From an uncultured bacterium (lineage in GTDB: Bacteria > Cyanobacteriota > Vampirovibrionia > Gastranaerophilales > Gastranaerophilaceae), in NCBI GenBank assembly GCA_902803265.1, contig CADCPD010000021.1, positions 1 through 16,978 of the forward strand: a stretch of 16,978 bases of DNA, written 5' to 3'. Of the stretch, positions 1-8,201 are shown piece by piece. Made by a program: the position numbers and the translations under genes. Every line of letters starts with the position of its first letter. Position 1 is the first letter of the stretch. The notes below the pieces were generated by a model, which had not been told where the DNA came from, ran no database searches, and was given only the letters and a program-made list of their open reading frames with translations.

Positions 1-600
1 AGCTGTTTCAGCGTTAACATCAGCTTGGTTACCGATTGAAATAAATTGAGCAAAACCTAAGTTAAGGTCTTTAAGGATATTCAAGATACCGCCGCCTAAA
101 GCACCTGATTGAGAAACGAAACCGATATGTCCACGTTCAGGTAATGATTCAGCGAAACATCCGTCCATTCTAACTTCAGGTAATGTGTTAACAACACCTA
201 AGCAGTTAGGACCTACACATCTCATACCGTATTCGTTTAATTTTTCTACTAATTGTTTTTCAAGTTCAGCACCTTCTTTACCTGTTTCTTTGAAGCCTGC
301 TGTGATGATACATAAACCTGTGATACCCTTTTCGTGGCATTGATCGATTGTACCCATTACGAATTTAGAGTTTACAACGATAATTGCTAAATCTACATCT
401 TCAGGGATTTCATTTACTGTTGTATAAGCTTGTAAACCTTCGATAATTCCGCCTTTTGGATTTACAGGGTAGATTTTACCGTTAAATTTGTATTCTTGTA
501 ATCTTTTCATGATGTCAGAACCGATAGTGTGTTCTTTTGTAGAAGCACCTACTACGGCAATTGTTTTTGGTTTCATGATTTTGTCTAATAATTGTGCCAT
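1..600 (-). CDS. NDP-forming acyl-CoA synthetase (acetate-CoA ligase type), N-terminal 200 codons, runs off left edge
   Basis: Seen: an open frame of exactly 200 codons from an ATG at 600 to the window edge, beginning MAQLLDKIMKPKTIAVVGAS. Residues about 10-130 form a CoA-binding Rossmann domain (AVVGAS glycine turn; CVGPNCLGV near residue 130), followed by the start of the succinyl-CoA-ligase-like domain (SQSGALGGGI near 165). A GGAAGG-type ribosome site lies just upstream. Family knowledge: these enzymes interconvert acyl-CoA and acid while making ATP or GTP by substrate-level phosphorylation through a phosphohistidine, which would lie left of the window. Inference: acetate (or another acid) formation in a fermenter, in keeping with the pyruvate:ferredoxin oxidoreductase at the other edge. 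It could be the alpha subunit alone or a fused alpha-beta enzyme; the missing part decides. The substrate is not readable from this portion. It follows the radical SAM gene by 48 bases in the same direction. Confidence 0.85.
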   Translation of the reverse strand, partial: MAQLLDKIMKPKTIAVVGASTKEHTIGSDIMKRLQEYKFNGKIYPVNPKGGIIEGLQAYTTVNEIPEDVDLAIIVVNSKFVMGTIDQCHEKGITGLCIITAGFKETGKEGAELEKQLVEKLNEYGMRCVGPNCLGVVNTLPEVRMDGCFAESLPERGHIGFVSQSGALGGGILNILKDLNLGFAQFISIGNQADVNAETA

Positions 601-648
601 GTTTTCCTACCTTCCTTTTTTTTAGCTAATATATTTAACCTTATATTT

Positions 649-1275
649 TTAATATCCTTTATCAAGCCATTCGCGTATTCTGAATTTAGCACCTGCTTGT
701 TTTGTTATTTTCTCACATTCTTTTATATCAACTTTATAATTTTTATAGCCTGTTACTACTGTTGCGGTCGTGTTAAATCCATTTTCTACACTCTGTTTTA
801 TAAAATCTTTTACACTGTCGTATGCATTTTCATTCTTGCACCCGCTTATTTGCATATAATCCTCGTTATTTGAAGCATTTAAACTTACTGATATTTCATC
901 AACTATATTCTTTAATTCGGGGATTATGTTTTTATTATTAATTATATTTCCCTGACCGTTTGTATTTATTCTTATTTTAATACCCGCATTTTTAGATTTC
1001 AAATATTTTGATACATCTTTTAATAAATCCAATTTAATTGTAGGTTCACCATATCCGCAAAAAACAACTTCTTTATAATTTGAATATTTTTCTAATTGAG
1101 ATTTTATTTTATCTAAAGTTACGTTTTCATTTTCAAGCCATAAATCTTTACCTTTAATAGGATTAGATAAATTTCTTATACAAAATACACAATTATTTGT
1201 GCATTTATTCGTGAGATTTATGTAAATAGTTTCAGGGTTATCTTGTGTAATAGAATAAACGTACGTATCAGGCAT
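649..1275 (-). CDS. Radical SAM protein, TatD-linked type
   Basis: Seen: 208 residues from the ATG at 1275. Residues 17-34 read IYINLTNKC, then CX3CX2C (Cys25, Cys29, Cys32) followed by Ile-Arg, the [4Fe-4S]/S-adenosylmethionine site; FCGYGEPT lies about 60 residues later as the glycine-rich SAM-binding strand. It is short for the superfamily and has no C-terminal extra iron-sulfur domain. A longer reading from an ATG at 1302 is possible, but the 1275 start has a GGAAGG seven bases upstream and begins where relatives begin. Family knowledge: the pattern fits the small radical SAM family often found beside or fused to TatD DNases; its reaction is unknown. No tatD is visible in this window. It lies 54 bases after the double-CheW gene and 48 bases before the acyl-CoA synthetase, all leftward, so it may be co-transcribed with either. 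Confidence 0.82.
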   Translation of the reverse strand: MPDTYVYSITQDNPETIYINLTNKCTNNCVFCIRNLSNPIKGKDLWLENENVTLDKIKSQLEKYSNYKEVVFCGYGEPTIKLDLLKDVSKYLKSKNAGIKIRINTNGQGNIINNKNIIPELKNIVDEISVSLNASNNEDYMQISGCKNENAYDSVKDFIKQSVENGFNTTATVVTGYKNYKVDIKECEKITKQAGAKFRIREWLDKGY

Positions 1276-1282
1276 CGGATTT

Positions 1283-1288
1283 CCTTCC
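1283..1288 (-). promoter_or_regulatory. Ribosome binding site deciding the radical SAM start
   Basis: GGAAGG on the minus strand, seven bases before the ATG at 1275. No comparable purine run precedes the alternative ATG at 1302, so the shorter protein is preferred. Confidence 0.6.
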
Positions 1289-1329
1289 GAAAATATTATC
1301 ACACAAGCGATTTTCTTTGTAAAGTGGTT

Positions 1330-2352
1330 TTAGAAAACAGGTTTTTCATCATCTATAACCATTTTGTCACTATTTAAAATATCAGGCATATCCAATATCG
1401 TGTAGATTTTTCCGTCTTTAACAATTTCGTTAAATATAAATGGTGCCGCATTTAGAAAATGGTCATTGAAAACTTCTTCTTCTGTTAACTCAAATATTTC
1501 AAAAATTTCATCTACTATAAAACCAAGCTGGCATTCATCTGAATTAATTATAATTATGTTCTTTTTATCAACATAATCTTGTTTTTTCAAGCCTAAAAAA
1601 CTCTTCAAATTTATTACGGTATAAAATTTACCTCTAACAGCAATTAATCCTTCAACGAAATCTGCGGAGCAAGGAATTTCAGAAATATGTTTATTTTTTG
1701 CAATTTCTTTTACATAATTCAAATTCATAATGTAATTACTATTATTTAAAGTAAATGAGAGGAATTTTTCTTTTGCGAAAATATTTTGAAGATTTGTTGA
1801 TTCACTTTTTTCTTTTAAATACTCGGCTCTTTCTCTAAATTTTTGCAAACTATATTTATCAATAGGGAAAAAGTTTTTTACATCATATTTTTTCTCATTA
1901 ACTTTATTTTTTAACAAATCTTCCATAGTATACGCATTAAGAAGATTTATAGAATTAGAGTCTAATTTATATAAAGAATCTACCAAATTCTTTTCATCTG
2001 ATAAAGGTAATTTTTGGATAAATTCCTGATTAATTTCTACAATATCATCTATATCTTCAGCAACTATACCAAAAATTGATTCATCAGTTTTTAAAATAAT
2101 TAATTTTGTAGAAACATTATAAGGTTGAACATCAATATCAAAATAGCATCTGATATCAAAAATATTTATCATAAGGTTTTCATATTTTAAAAGCCCTATA
2201 GCATTATTCGGCATTTTTTGAGGATATTCAAGAGCCGGAAGCTTCATAACTTCTATAACGTTATCAATATTTACGGCATATTTTGTATATGCACAGTCAA
2301 ATATCATATATAAATTTCGTTTATTTTCAAAATTAGCTATTAAATCAGCCAT
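1330..2352 (-). CDS. Tandem CheW-domain chemotaxis coupling protein
   Basis: Seen: 340 residues with two CheW-like modules, residues about 10-130 (opening NLYMIFDCAYTKYAVNIDNV) and about 195-335 (opening FLSFTLNNSNYIMNLNYVKE, with EGLIAVRGKFYTVINLKSFL in the second half). No receiver or kinase domain is present, so it is not CheV. A charged, helical linker of about 60 residues (about 135-195) joins the modules. The ATG overlaps the stop of the upstream diguanylate cyclase by one base (TAATG), and a GGAGAGG site lies inside the cyclase's last codons, so translation is probably coupled. Family knowledge: CheW domains bind the CheA P5 domain and receptor tips; double-CheW proteins occur in alternative chemosensory arrays. 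Inference: it couples the MCP and CheA encoded just across the divergent promoter, and may tether the cyclase to that array. Confidence 0.9.
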   Translation of the reverse strand: MADLIANFENKRNLYMIFDCAYTKYAVNIDNVIEVMKLPALEYPQKMPNNAIGLLKYENLMINIFDIRCYFDIDVQPYNVSTKLIILKTDESIFGIVAEDIDDIVEINQEFIQKLPLSDEKNLVDSLYKLDSNSINLLNAYTMEDLLKNKVNEKKYDVKNFFPIDKYSLQKFRERAEYLKEKSESTNLQNIFAKEKFLSFTLNNSNYIMNLNYVKEIAKNKHISEIPCSADFVEGLIAVRGKFYTVINLKSFLGLKKQDYVDKKNIIIINSDECQLGFIVDEIFEIFELTEEEVFNDHFLNAAPFIFNEIVKDGKIYTILDMPDILNSDKMVIDDEKPVF

Positions 2353-3830
2353 TATTCATCCTCTCCGGAATAAGTTAATACTTGATTTCTACCTGTTTCC
2401 TTTGCTCTGTATAAAGCTTTATCTGCACATTCTATCATTTGATGAGCATCTTCCAATTTATCCATGTTAGAACTTACGCCGATACTTGCTGTTAAGCTTA
2501 TTTGAATACCGTTGAATATAAATTCATGAGTTTCAATTTTCTTTCTAAGTCTTTCCATCATTGTCATCGCTGACGGAATTGTTGTTTCTGTCATTATTAT
2601 ACCAATTTCTTCACCACCGTATCTGTATATCATATCAGAACGTCTGAAACTGTTTTTAATAATAGAAGAAACTTCTTTTAAAACATAATCGCCGTATTGG
2701 TGCCCGTAATTATCATTTACACTCTTGAAGTGATCAATATCAAGAATTGCAAAGCATAAATCTGATGGATATTTTCTTGATTTATTAAATTCTCTGTTAA
2801 TAGAATAATCAAATTGACGACGGTTAGATAAACCTGTTAAACCGTCAGTAACCGATAAGAATTCAATACCTGAGAACAAGTAACTTGTCTTAAATAATGA
2901 AGTTAATTCTCTGACCATAATGTCATAGAAAATAAAATCCATGAAATTTTGTTCTTGTTTAGAGTAGAAACAAACACCACCAATAAGTTTTTCTTCAAAT
3001 TCAAACGGAAGAATTAATGAAGCTTTGAATTCATTAGCAGAAATAATTCTCTTATCAAGATTTTCGTTGCTATCATTTACTACATCATGCCCGAAACCTG
3101 TAATTGAAAACTCCTTCATATTAGGCATTTTAGAAAAGAAATCTCTTTTAACTTTTTCAAGAACAAAGTTTGAAACAGAACAATTTTTAATATCAAAATG
3201 AAGTAAATATTTATTTGCTTCTTGAGCATGGTTAAAGAATATACCTGCCAAATCATATTCTAAAAATACCGATAACAAATCAAATGTATTTTGAATTAAA
3301 GCTTTTTCATCAGTATGATACTCATTTACCATATCCCTAAATGCATTCAGGAATGTATATTCTTCAATTTCATTTTTCATTAATTTTATAGTTTGAGATT
3401 GAATTGATTCACTACTTACAGGATGATTTTTTATTTGTTCTTTTGTTTCTTCATCCATTTCGTATTCATTAAGCAACTCTTCAATTACGAGCATTACCTC
3501 TTCGTATGGAGTATCTTTTCTTAAAACACTTTGAACATCAGATTTTTCAGCCCAATATTTGTCAACAGGCTTTACATTTTCTGAGAGAACAAGGAATGGT
3601 ATTCTGCGCAAAATTTTATGACTTTTTAAAGTTTTGCAAAACTGCAAAGCACTAATATCTTCTATATCATACGCAGCAACAATTATATTCGGCACAAATT
3701 CAAATATTTTAAAATATGCCTCTGTAGTATTCTTCGCAATTTCTACAACAAAGTTCTGCAGCTGCAAACGTTCTTGAATAAATTTGATAAAATTTTCATC
3801 TTTATCTATTAATAATATTTTACGTTCCAT
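2352..3830 (-). CDS. REC-GAF-GGDEF diguanylate cyclase with degenerate receiver
   Basis: Seen: 492 residues. Residues 1-120 are a receiver fold (Asp9/Asp11 acidic pocket, Ser83, Lys105), but the phospho-acceptor position is Ala53 (codon at 3672-3674), with Asp55 two residues on. Residues about 165-315 look like a GAF domain. Residues 328-487 are a GGDEF domain: DGLTGLSNRRQF, metal ligand Asp364 in LDIDHFKSVND, active site GGEEI at 405-409, and an intact RxxD inhibitory site at 396-399. The Ile at the fifth signature position is less common than Phe. Family knowledge: such enzymes join two GTP into cyclic di-GMP; the layout recalls WspR/PleD-type outputs. Inference: the cyclase is probably active, is the output of the adjacent chemosensory module, and may be controlled by docking or GAF ligand rather than ordinary phosphorylation. 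It is the first gene of the leftward unit with the CheW gene. Confidence 0.9.
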   Translation of the reverse strand: MERKILLIDKDENFIKFIQERLQLQNFVVEIAKNTTEAYFKIFEFVPNIIVAAYDIEDISALQFCKTLKSHKILRRIPFLVLSENVKPVDKYWAEKSDVQSVLRKDTPYEEVMLVIEELLNEYEMDEETKEQIKNHPVSSESIQSQTIKLMKNEIEEYTFLNAFRDMVNEYHTDEKALIQNTFDLLSVFLEYDLAGIFFNHAQEANKYLLHFDIKNCSVSNFVLEKVKRDFFSKMPNMKEFSITGFGHDVVNDSNENLDKRIISANEFKASLILPFEFEEKLIGGVCFYSKQEQNFMDFIFYDIMVRELTSLFKTSYLFSGIEFLSVTDGLTGLSNRRQFDYSINREFNKSRKYPSDLCFAILDIDHFKSVNDNYGHQYGDYVLKEVSSIIKNSFRRSDMIYRYGGEEIGIIMTETTIPSAMTMMERLRKKIETHEFIFNGIQISLTASIGVSSNMDKLEDAHQMIECADKALYRAKETGRNQVLTYSGEDE

Positions 3831-3909
3831 AATTAAATTCTTTTATTTAAAAATAATTTGTATTACAATAATTATATTATAAAAATATTTTTAGTAAAAG
3901 GAGTAATTT
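3831..3909. promoter_or_regulatory. Divergent promoter region between the cyclase and MCP genes
   Basis: A 79-base, very A+T-rich gap between two divergent starts, so promoters for both directions must lie here or just inside the genes. It holds a small perfect inverted repeat, TTGTA-T-TACAA, at 3858-3868, and an AAAAGGAG ribosome site at 3896-3903 for the MCP. Several TATTAT/TATATT-like hexamers are present, but I could not pair a -35 with a -10 at normal spacing with any confidence. Confidence 0.4.
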
Positions 3910-4956
3910 ATGCAAAATAAAGTTAAGTCAAATATCACCCATAAACTGAACGTAAAAAGCCTGTTTGATGTATTATTCTTTGTATTTACAATCTCAGCGG
4001 TTTGCATTTTTACACATTATGAGAAAATATCTATCATAAATTTGTTCATGCTCATGACAATACTTACAATTGTATATTTAATACAATACTACATGTCAAA
4101 AAGCTGGGTTGAAAAATCTATTTCTTCTATCGTTTACAAACAAATAAACTTAACTTCTGATAAAACAACTTCAATATTAAATCTAATAAACAAGCAAAAA
4201 AATATAGCAAACAAACATCTTACAGAAACAGATAATTATGCAACAACAGTTGAAAGCATGAAGAATATTTCTCAACAAACAAGAGATATTTTAAAAACTT
4301 TAACAGACAAAGCACAATCAACACTAATATATTCGGATAAAGAAAAAGATGCTCTAACAACAACGTCAGATAAAATATTCAATTTGAAACAAAAAATGCA
4401 AATCGTTGCAGAAATGATTCTTGATTTAACAAATACATTGCAACAGGTAAAAAATAGTTTGGCTGTAGTTGAAGATATAACAGAACAAACTAATATGCTT
4501 GCATTAAACGCATCTGTAGAAGCAGCAAGAGCCGGTGAACATGGTAAAGGTTTTGCAATTGTTGCAAGCGAAATAAGAAAGCTATCTGAAGAATCAAAAG
4601 AAGCTACAAATAAAATTGCTAACATGCTTACTAATATCCAAAATTCAGCAAGCACATCTGTTTTAGCAACAGAAGAAAGCAATAAAGAAGTTGATGTTGT
4701 AATAAAAGCTTCAAAAGAAACTTTATCAACACTTAATGAAATTTCACAACTTGTTAATGAAATATCTAAACCTATTGAACAAATCAATTCTTATGCAGAT
4801 AGTCAAAGTAATCATTCAGCACAAATTTATTCTTCATTAAATGAAATTTCAACATGGCTTAACACATTCTTAGATACTGTTGATGAAAGCGTTGAAGAAA
4901 TTAATTCTCTAAACAGTATGTCAACAACATTAAAAGAAAATATTTTAGATGAATAA
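3910..4956 (+). CDS. Methyl-accepting chemotaxis protein with membrane hairpin and no sensor domain
   Basis: Seen: 348 residues. Two hydrophobic segments (about 17-35 and 42-62) are separated by only a few residues, so there is essentially no extracytoplasmic sensor domain. No clear HAMP domain follows; the rest is a long coiled coil. The conserved receptor tip is at 190-222 (TEQTNMLALNASVEAARAGE, then HGKGFAIVASEIRKL), the contact surface for CheA and CheW. The C-terminus (NILDE) lacks the NWETF-type CheR tether. The start is set by AAAAGGAG eight bases upstream. It precedes cheA by five bases in one operon. Inference: the input is probably membrane state, a partner membrane protein or a cytoplasmic cue rather than a periplasmic ligand. 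No cheR or cheB is in the window, so adaptation would need enzymes encoded elsewhere or may be absent. Confidence 0.92.
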   Translation: MQNKVKSNITHKLNVKSLFDVLFFVFTISAVCIFTHYEKISIINLFMLMTILTIVYLIQYYMSKSWVEKSISSIVYKQINLTSDKTTSILNLINKQKNIANKHLTETDNYATTVESMKNISQQTRDILKTLTDKAQSTLIYSDKEKDALTTTSDKIFNLKQKMQIVAEMILDLTNTLQQVKNSLAVVEDITEQTNMLALNASVEAARAGEHGKGFAIVASEIRKLSEESKEATNKIANMLTNIQNSASTSVLATEESNKEVDVVIKASKETLSTLNEISQLVNEISKPIEQINSYADSQSNHSAQIYSSLNEISTWLNTFLDTVDESVEEINSLNSMSTTLKENILDE

Positions 4957-4961
4957 AAAAT

Positions 4962-7900
4962 ATGGAATTTGCAGATAACGAATTAACAGAAATTTTAAAT
5001 ATTTTTCAAGTAGAAGCAGAAGAAATTATTTCAAAAATGAATAATTCGCTGCTTGATTTGGAAAGAAATCCTAAGAATAAGGAACTTATTCTTCTTTTAT
5101 TCAGAAATGCACACAGTTTAAAAGGTGCAGCAAGAATGATAGGTTTTAATTCTATTCAATCTCTTGCGCATAAAATGGAAGATATTCTTGATTTAGCACA
5201 AGAAAATAAACTTATTTTAAACACAAAGATATCAGACATTTTATATAAAACTGTCGACATGATAGATGACATAATAAAAAATTCTGTACAAGCCGGTCAA
5301 GAAATTGCAGATTCATCAGAAGTCAATGAACAAATAAATATTCTCGACAATATAAAAAGTGTTGAAGAACAAAACATAAATGCAACGAATGAAACAATGG
5401 ATTATAACAGAACGTTATTACATGATTCCATTGAAAAACTTAATTCTCTAATTGTAAATACTCTTATATGCATGATGAAATTAGAAGAAAACTGTGAACC
5501 TGAAATGATTGACAGAATGTCAAACTATGTTAACAGGTTGTTTGATTTATTCAATGACATTGGATTCTTCGAAATAAAAATGAATATGGAAAATACAAAA
5601 TTAAAATTAGATTTTGTAAAACAAGCATCCTATAATCTCACAACCAGAGAATTAATTGAGATGCAAAATGATATAGCAAATATTATAAATGGTTTGTCAG
5701 CAACTTATGAGTTAAACGGTATTCCAGTTGTTGATTACTATTCATATGCATTTGACAAAATAAGTAAACCTTCTCAACAATATGAAGAATTTGTTTTTGT
5801 ACAAAAAGTAGAAGAAAAGAAACCTGTAGTAGATGAAGAAGATTATCTGGACGGAGACAAAGAACCTGTTTCTGAAGTTGATAATACAATCACAACTGTT
5901 AATTTTGCAAATATAAGAGAAAAAATTCCATCATTAGAAACAGATATAACAGATATTTACGAAGTAAGAGAATTTTTTGACCATTTAGGTAAAAATTGCG
6001 AAAATGAAAATGCTCTAAAAATGATATCCGAAATTGTAAAAATTCTAAAATTTTCGGAAAAAACAAGTATTTGTCCAAATGAACAAGTATTAATGATAAT
6101 AACCGGAGCAATTGATTACTTAGATGAATTATTGAATAACGGAAATGATACAGGTAACTTTGATCTTTTATTCCAACAACTCGAAATTATGATGCAATTG
6201 CTTGACATGACAAGCATAGCAGATGCCGGTAGTGCTTTGGATTTACCGCAAGTACAAGCTACTCCTGCAAAAACAAAAACAAACAGTGACTTTTCAAAAA
6301 TATTTAATACAAGTGAAATAAAAACACTGCATGTAGATTCAAATAAACTTGATGTTCTTATTAATCAGTTAGGTGAATTAATAACAACAAAAACAAAAAC
6401 AACAAAACAACTTACAAAATTTTCCGATATTATTAAAGAAATGGAAGATTTTCAAAAAGATTTTCTAAGAAATATAACTTCAATAAAAACTCTGGATAAA
6501 AAAATTACAAATCAAACATCTGATAATTTGTCGATATATTTGAAACAAACTTCAAATACTTTTATGGAAACATATCAAAAATTAACAGATATACTTAATG
6601 AAATAAATCTATTTAAAAGATTACATCAGGATGATGATGATAAATTATCATATTTGGTTGACGATTTAAGTTCAATGGTAAAAAATATTCGTGTATTACC
6701 ATTCGCAACAGTATTTCACTTTTTTGGCAGAATGGTAAGAGATATTGCCAAAGAAAAAAACAAAAAAGTTGAACTAATAATAAACGGTTCCGATACAAAT
6801 GCAGATAAAAATATAATAGAAGAAATAAAAAATCCATTAATTCATATTGTAAGAAATGCAATAGATCATGGTATTGAATCTCCTGAAAAACGTATGTCTT
6901 TGGGTAAAAATCCTACAGGTAAAATAACAATTAATGCTATGCACTCTGACAATAAAATTGTATTAGAAGTAATAGACGACGGACAAGGTTTTGATATAGA
7001 AAAAATAAAAGAAACAGCTATAGTAAAAGAATTCATAACACAAGATGAATTAGACCAAATGACAGAAGATGAAATAATTAATATGGTTTTCTGGCCAGGA
7101 TTTACAACAGATGATAAAGTAACAGATATTTCAGGAAGAGGTATTGGGCTTGATGTTGTAAAATCAAAAATGATGCAATTAAACGGGCAAATAAGATTAA
7201 TAACTGATATAAATAAAGGCAGCTGTTTAAGACTTGAATTGCCATTAGCAATGTCAACAATGAATGCTTTCATAATAAAATCTGCTCAAAAATTATTTGC
7301 AATTCCAATGAATAATGTAACAACAGTTATTTCAAGACCTGTTGATAAAATTTTTGTAAATGACGGACAGTTAACAATTTTATATAACGAAAAAAATATT
7401 TCAGTTTATGATTTATCAAAAATAATGAATCTTAAAAATAGTGTCGAAAACTTGTCAAATAAAAAAACCATAATGATAATGGAAGCCGATAATAAAACTA
7501 TTGGTATTATAGTAGATGAATTAGTAGGTACAGAAGAAGTTCTACATAAAAAACTTGCACCACCTATACAAAAAATTAAAAACATCTCAGGTGTTACAAC
7601 TCTTGCCGGTGGAGAAATCTGCTTAATTCTGAATGTATCAGATATAATGAAAAATTCAATGTCTTTATCAAATAAAACAATTGAAACTAAAAAGATAAAA
7701 AGTCTTGAATATAAATCAGGTAAAAGCAATTTAAATAAAAGAATTTTAGTAGTAGAAGATTCTGTAATCGTAAGAACTCTAACAAAAAACATTCTGACAC
7801 TTGAAGGTTTTAATGTGGAAACAGTCTTCAATCCTATAGAAGCATTCAATAAATTAAAACAAACTCATTATGATGCAATAATAACTGATATAGATATGCC

Positions 7901-8102
7901 GGAAATGAACGGATTTGAATTTTTAGAAACTCTAAAAAAAGATAAATTAAAGTCAAAAATTCCGGTTGTCATAATGACATCAAACGATAAAGACGAATAC
8001 AAAGAACGAGCTAAATCATTAGGAGCTGTAGATTATATAGTAAAAAATGATTTTAGACAGCCAGCATTCATTAAACACATAAAAGAAATATTAAGCAAAT
8101 AA
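4962..8102 (+). CDS. cheA: Hybrid chemotaxis histidine kinase CheA with C-terminal receiver
   Basis: Seen: 1046 residues. HPt domain about 1-110 with phospho-acceptor His51 in NAHSLKGAARMIGF; helical regions about 150-250 and 320-420 separated by an acidic linker (about 280-310) and resembling neither a CheY-binding P2 nor a second HPt (no HxxKG); dimerisation P3 about 452-595; ATP-binding P4 with N box (Asn632 in RNAIDHG), G1 (DDGQGFD, 672-678) and G2 (GRGIGLD, 725-731); CheW-like P5 about 765-900; receiver about 926-1046 with Glu932/Asp933, phospho-acceptor Asp976 (TDIDMPEMNG), Thr1006 and Lys1028. All catalytic boxes look intact. Family knowledge: CheA autophosphorylates on the HPt His when receptors signal and passes the phosphate to receivers; hybrid forms are common in cyanobacteria and Wsp-like systems. 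It starts five bases after the MCP stop with no clear ribosome site, so it is probably translationally coupled to the MCP. Confidence 0.95.
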   Translation: MEFADNELTEILNIFQVEAEEIISKMNNSLLDLERNPKNKELILLLFRNAHSLKGAARMIGFNSIQSLAHKMEDILDLAQENKLILNTKISDILYKTVDMIDDIIKNSVQAGQEIADSSEVNEQINILDNIKSVEEQNINATNETMDYNRTLLHDSIEKLNSLIVNTLICMMKLEENCEPEMIDRMSNYVNRLFDLFNDIGFFEIKMNMENTKLKLDFVKQASYNLTTRELIEMQNDIANIINGLSATYELNGIPVVDYYSYAFDKISKPSQQYEEFVFVQKVEEKKPVVDEEDYLDGDKEPVSEVDNTITTVNFANIREKIPSLETDITDIYEVREFFDHLGKNCENENALKMISEIVKILKFSEKTSICPNEQVLMIITGAIDYLDELLNNGNDTGNFDLLFQQLEIMMQLLDMTSIADAGSALDLPQVQATPAKTKTNSDFSKIFNTSEIKTLHVDSNKLDVLINQLGELITTKTKTTKQLTKFSDIIKEMEDFQKDFLRNITSIKTLDKKITNQTSDNLSIYLKQTSNTFMETYQKLTDILNEINLFKRLHQDDDDKLSYLVDDLSSMVKNIRVLPFATVFHFFGRMVRDIAKEKNKKVELIINGSDTNADKNIIEEIKNPLIHIVRNAIDHGIESPEKRMSLGKNPTGKITINAMHSDNKIVLEVIDDGQGFDIEKIKETAIVKEFITQDELDQMTEDEIINMVFWPGFTTDDKVTDISGRGIGLDVVKSKMMQLNGQIRLITDINKGSCLRLELPLAMSTMNAFIIKSAQKLFAIPMNNVTTVISRPVDKIFVNDGQLTILYNEKNISVYDLSKIMNLKNSVENLSNKKTIMIMEADNKTIGIIVDELVGTEEVLHKKLAPPIQKIKNISGVTTLAGGEICLILNVSDIMKNSMSLSNKTIETKKIKSLEYKSGKSNLNKRILVVEDSVIVRTLTKNILTLEGFNVETVFNPIEAFNKLKQTHYDAIITDIDMPEMNGFEFLETLKKDKLKSKIPVVIMTSNDKDEYKERAKSLGAVDYIVKNDFRQPAFIKHIKEILSK

Positions 8103-8201
8103 TAAACCAAAAATTTTGAAAATAAATATGTTTATGATAACATCATCTAGTAAAGACATAATACAACCTATAAAAATAGAAAAACTTAAAAAGGAGAATT
8201 T

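Noticed and set aside
592..873. 93-codon plus-strand open frame of Phe/Ile/Tyr-rich hydrophobic product
   Set aside because: Antisense to the end of the radical SAM gene and start of the acyl-CoA synthetase; composition is what A+T-rich antisense gives, and no ribosome site.
3858..3868. TTGTA-T-TACAA inverted repeat as an operator shared with the MarR palindrome
   Set aside because: The arms are only 5 bp and the resemblance to the MarR site is limited to TTGT/ACAA in very A+T-rich DNA, so a shared regulator cannot be argued.
4272..4787. 171-codon open frame on the minus strand inside the MCP gene
   Set aside because: Complement of a coiled-coil coding region with strong codon pattern; low-complexity Ser/Leu/Val product, no ribosome site, fully antisense to an unmistakable MCP signalling domain.
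7406..7849. 147-codon minus-strand open frame inside cheA (and others at 5683-5889, 5899-6111, 6613-6861, 6866-7273)
   Set aside because: All lie antisense to conserved CheA domains and give hydrophobic, unmotivated products; shadows of A+T-rich coding sequence.
8103..8201. Terminator for cheA or promoter for efp
   Set aside because: Only a 5-bp ATGAT/ATCAT stem without a T-run and hexamers at wrong spacing (TTGAAA to TATGAT 11 bases); neither can be supported, though an efp promoter is likely somewhere here.
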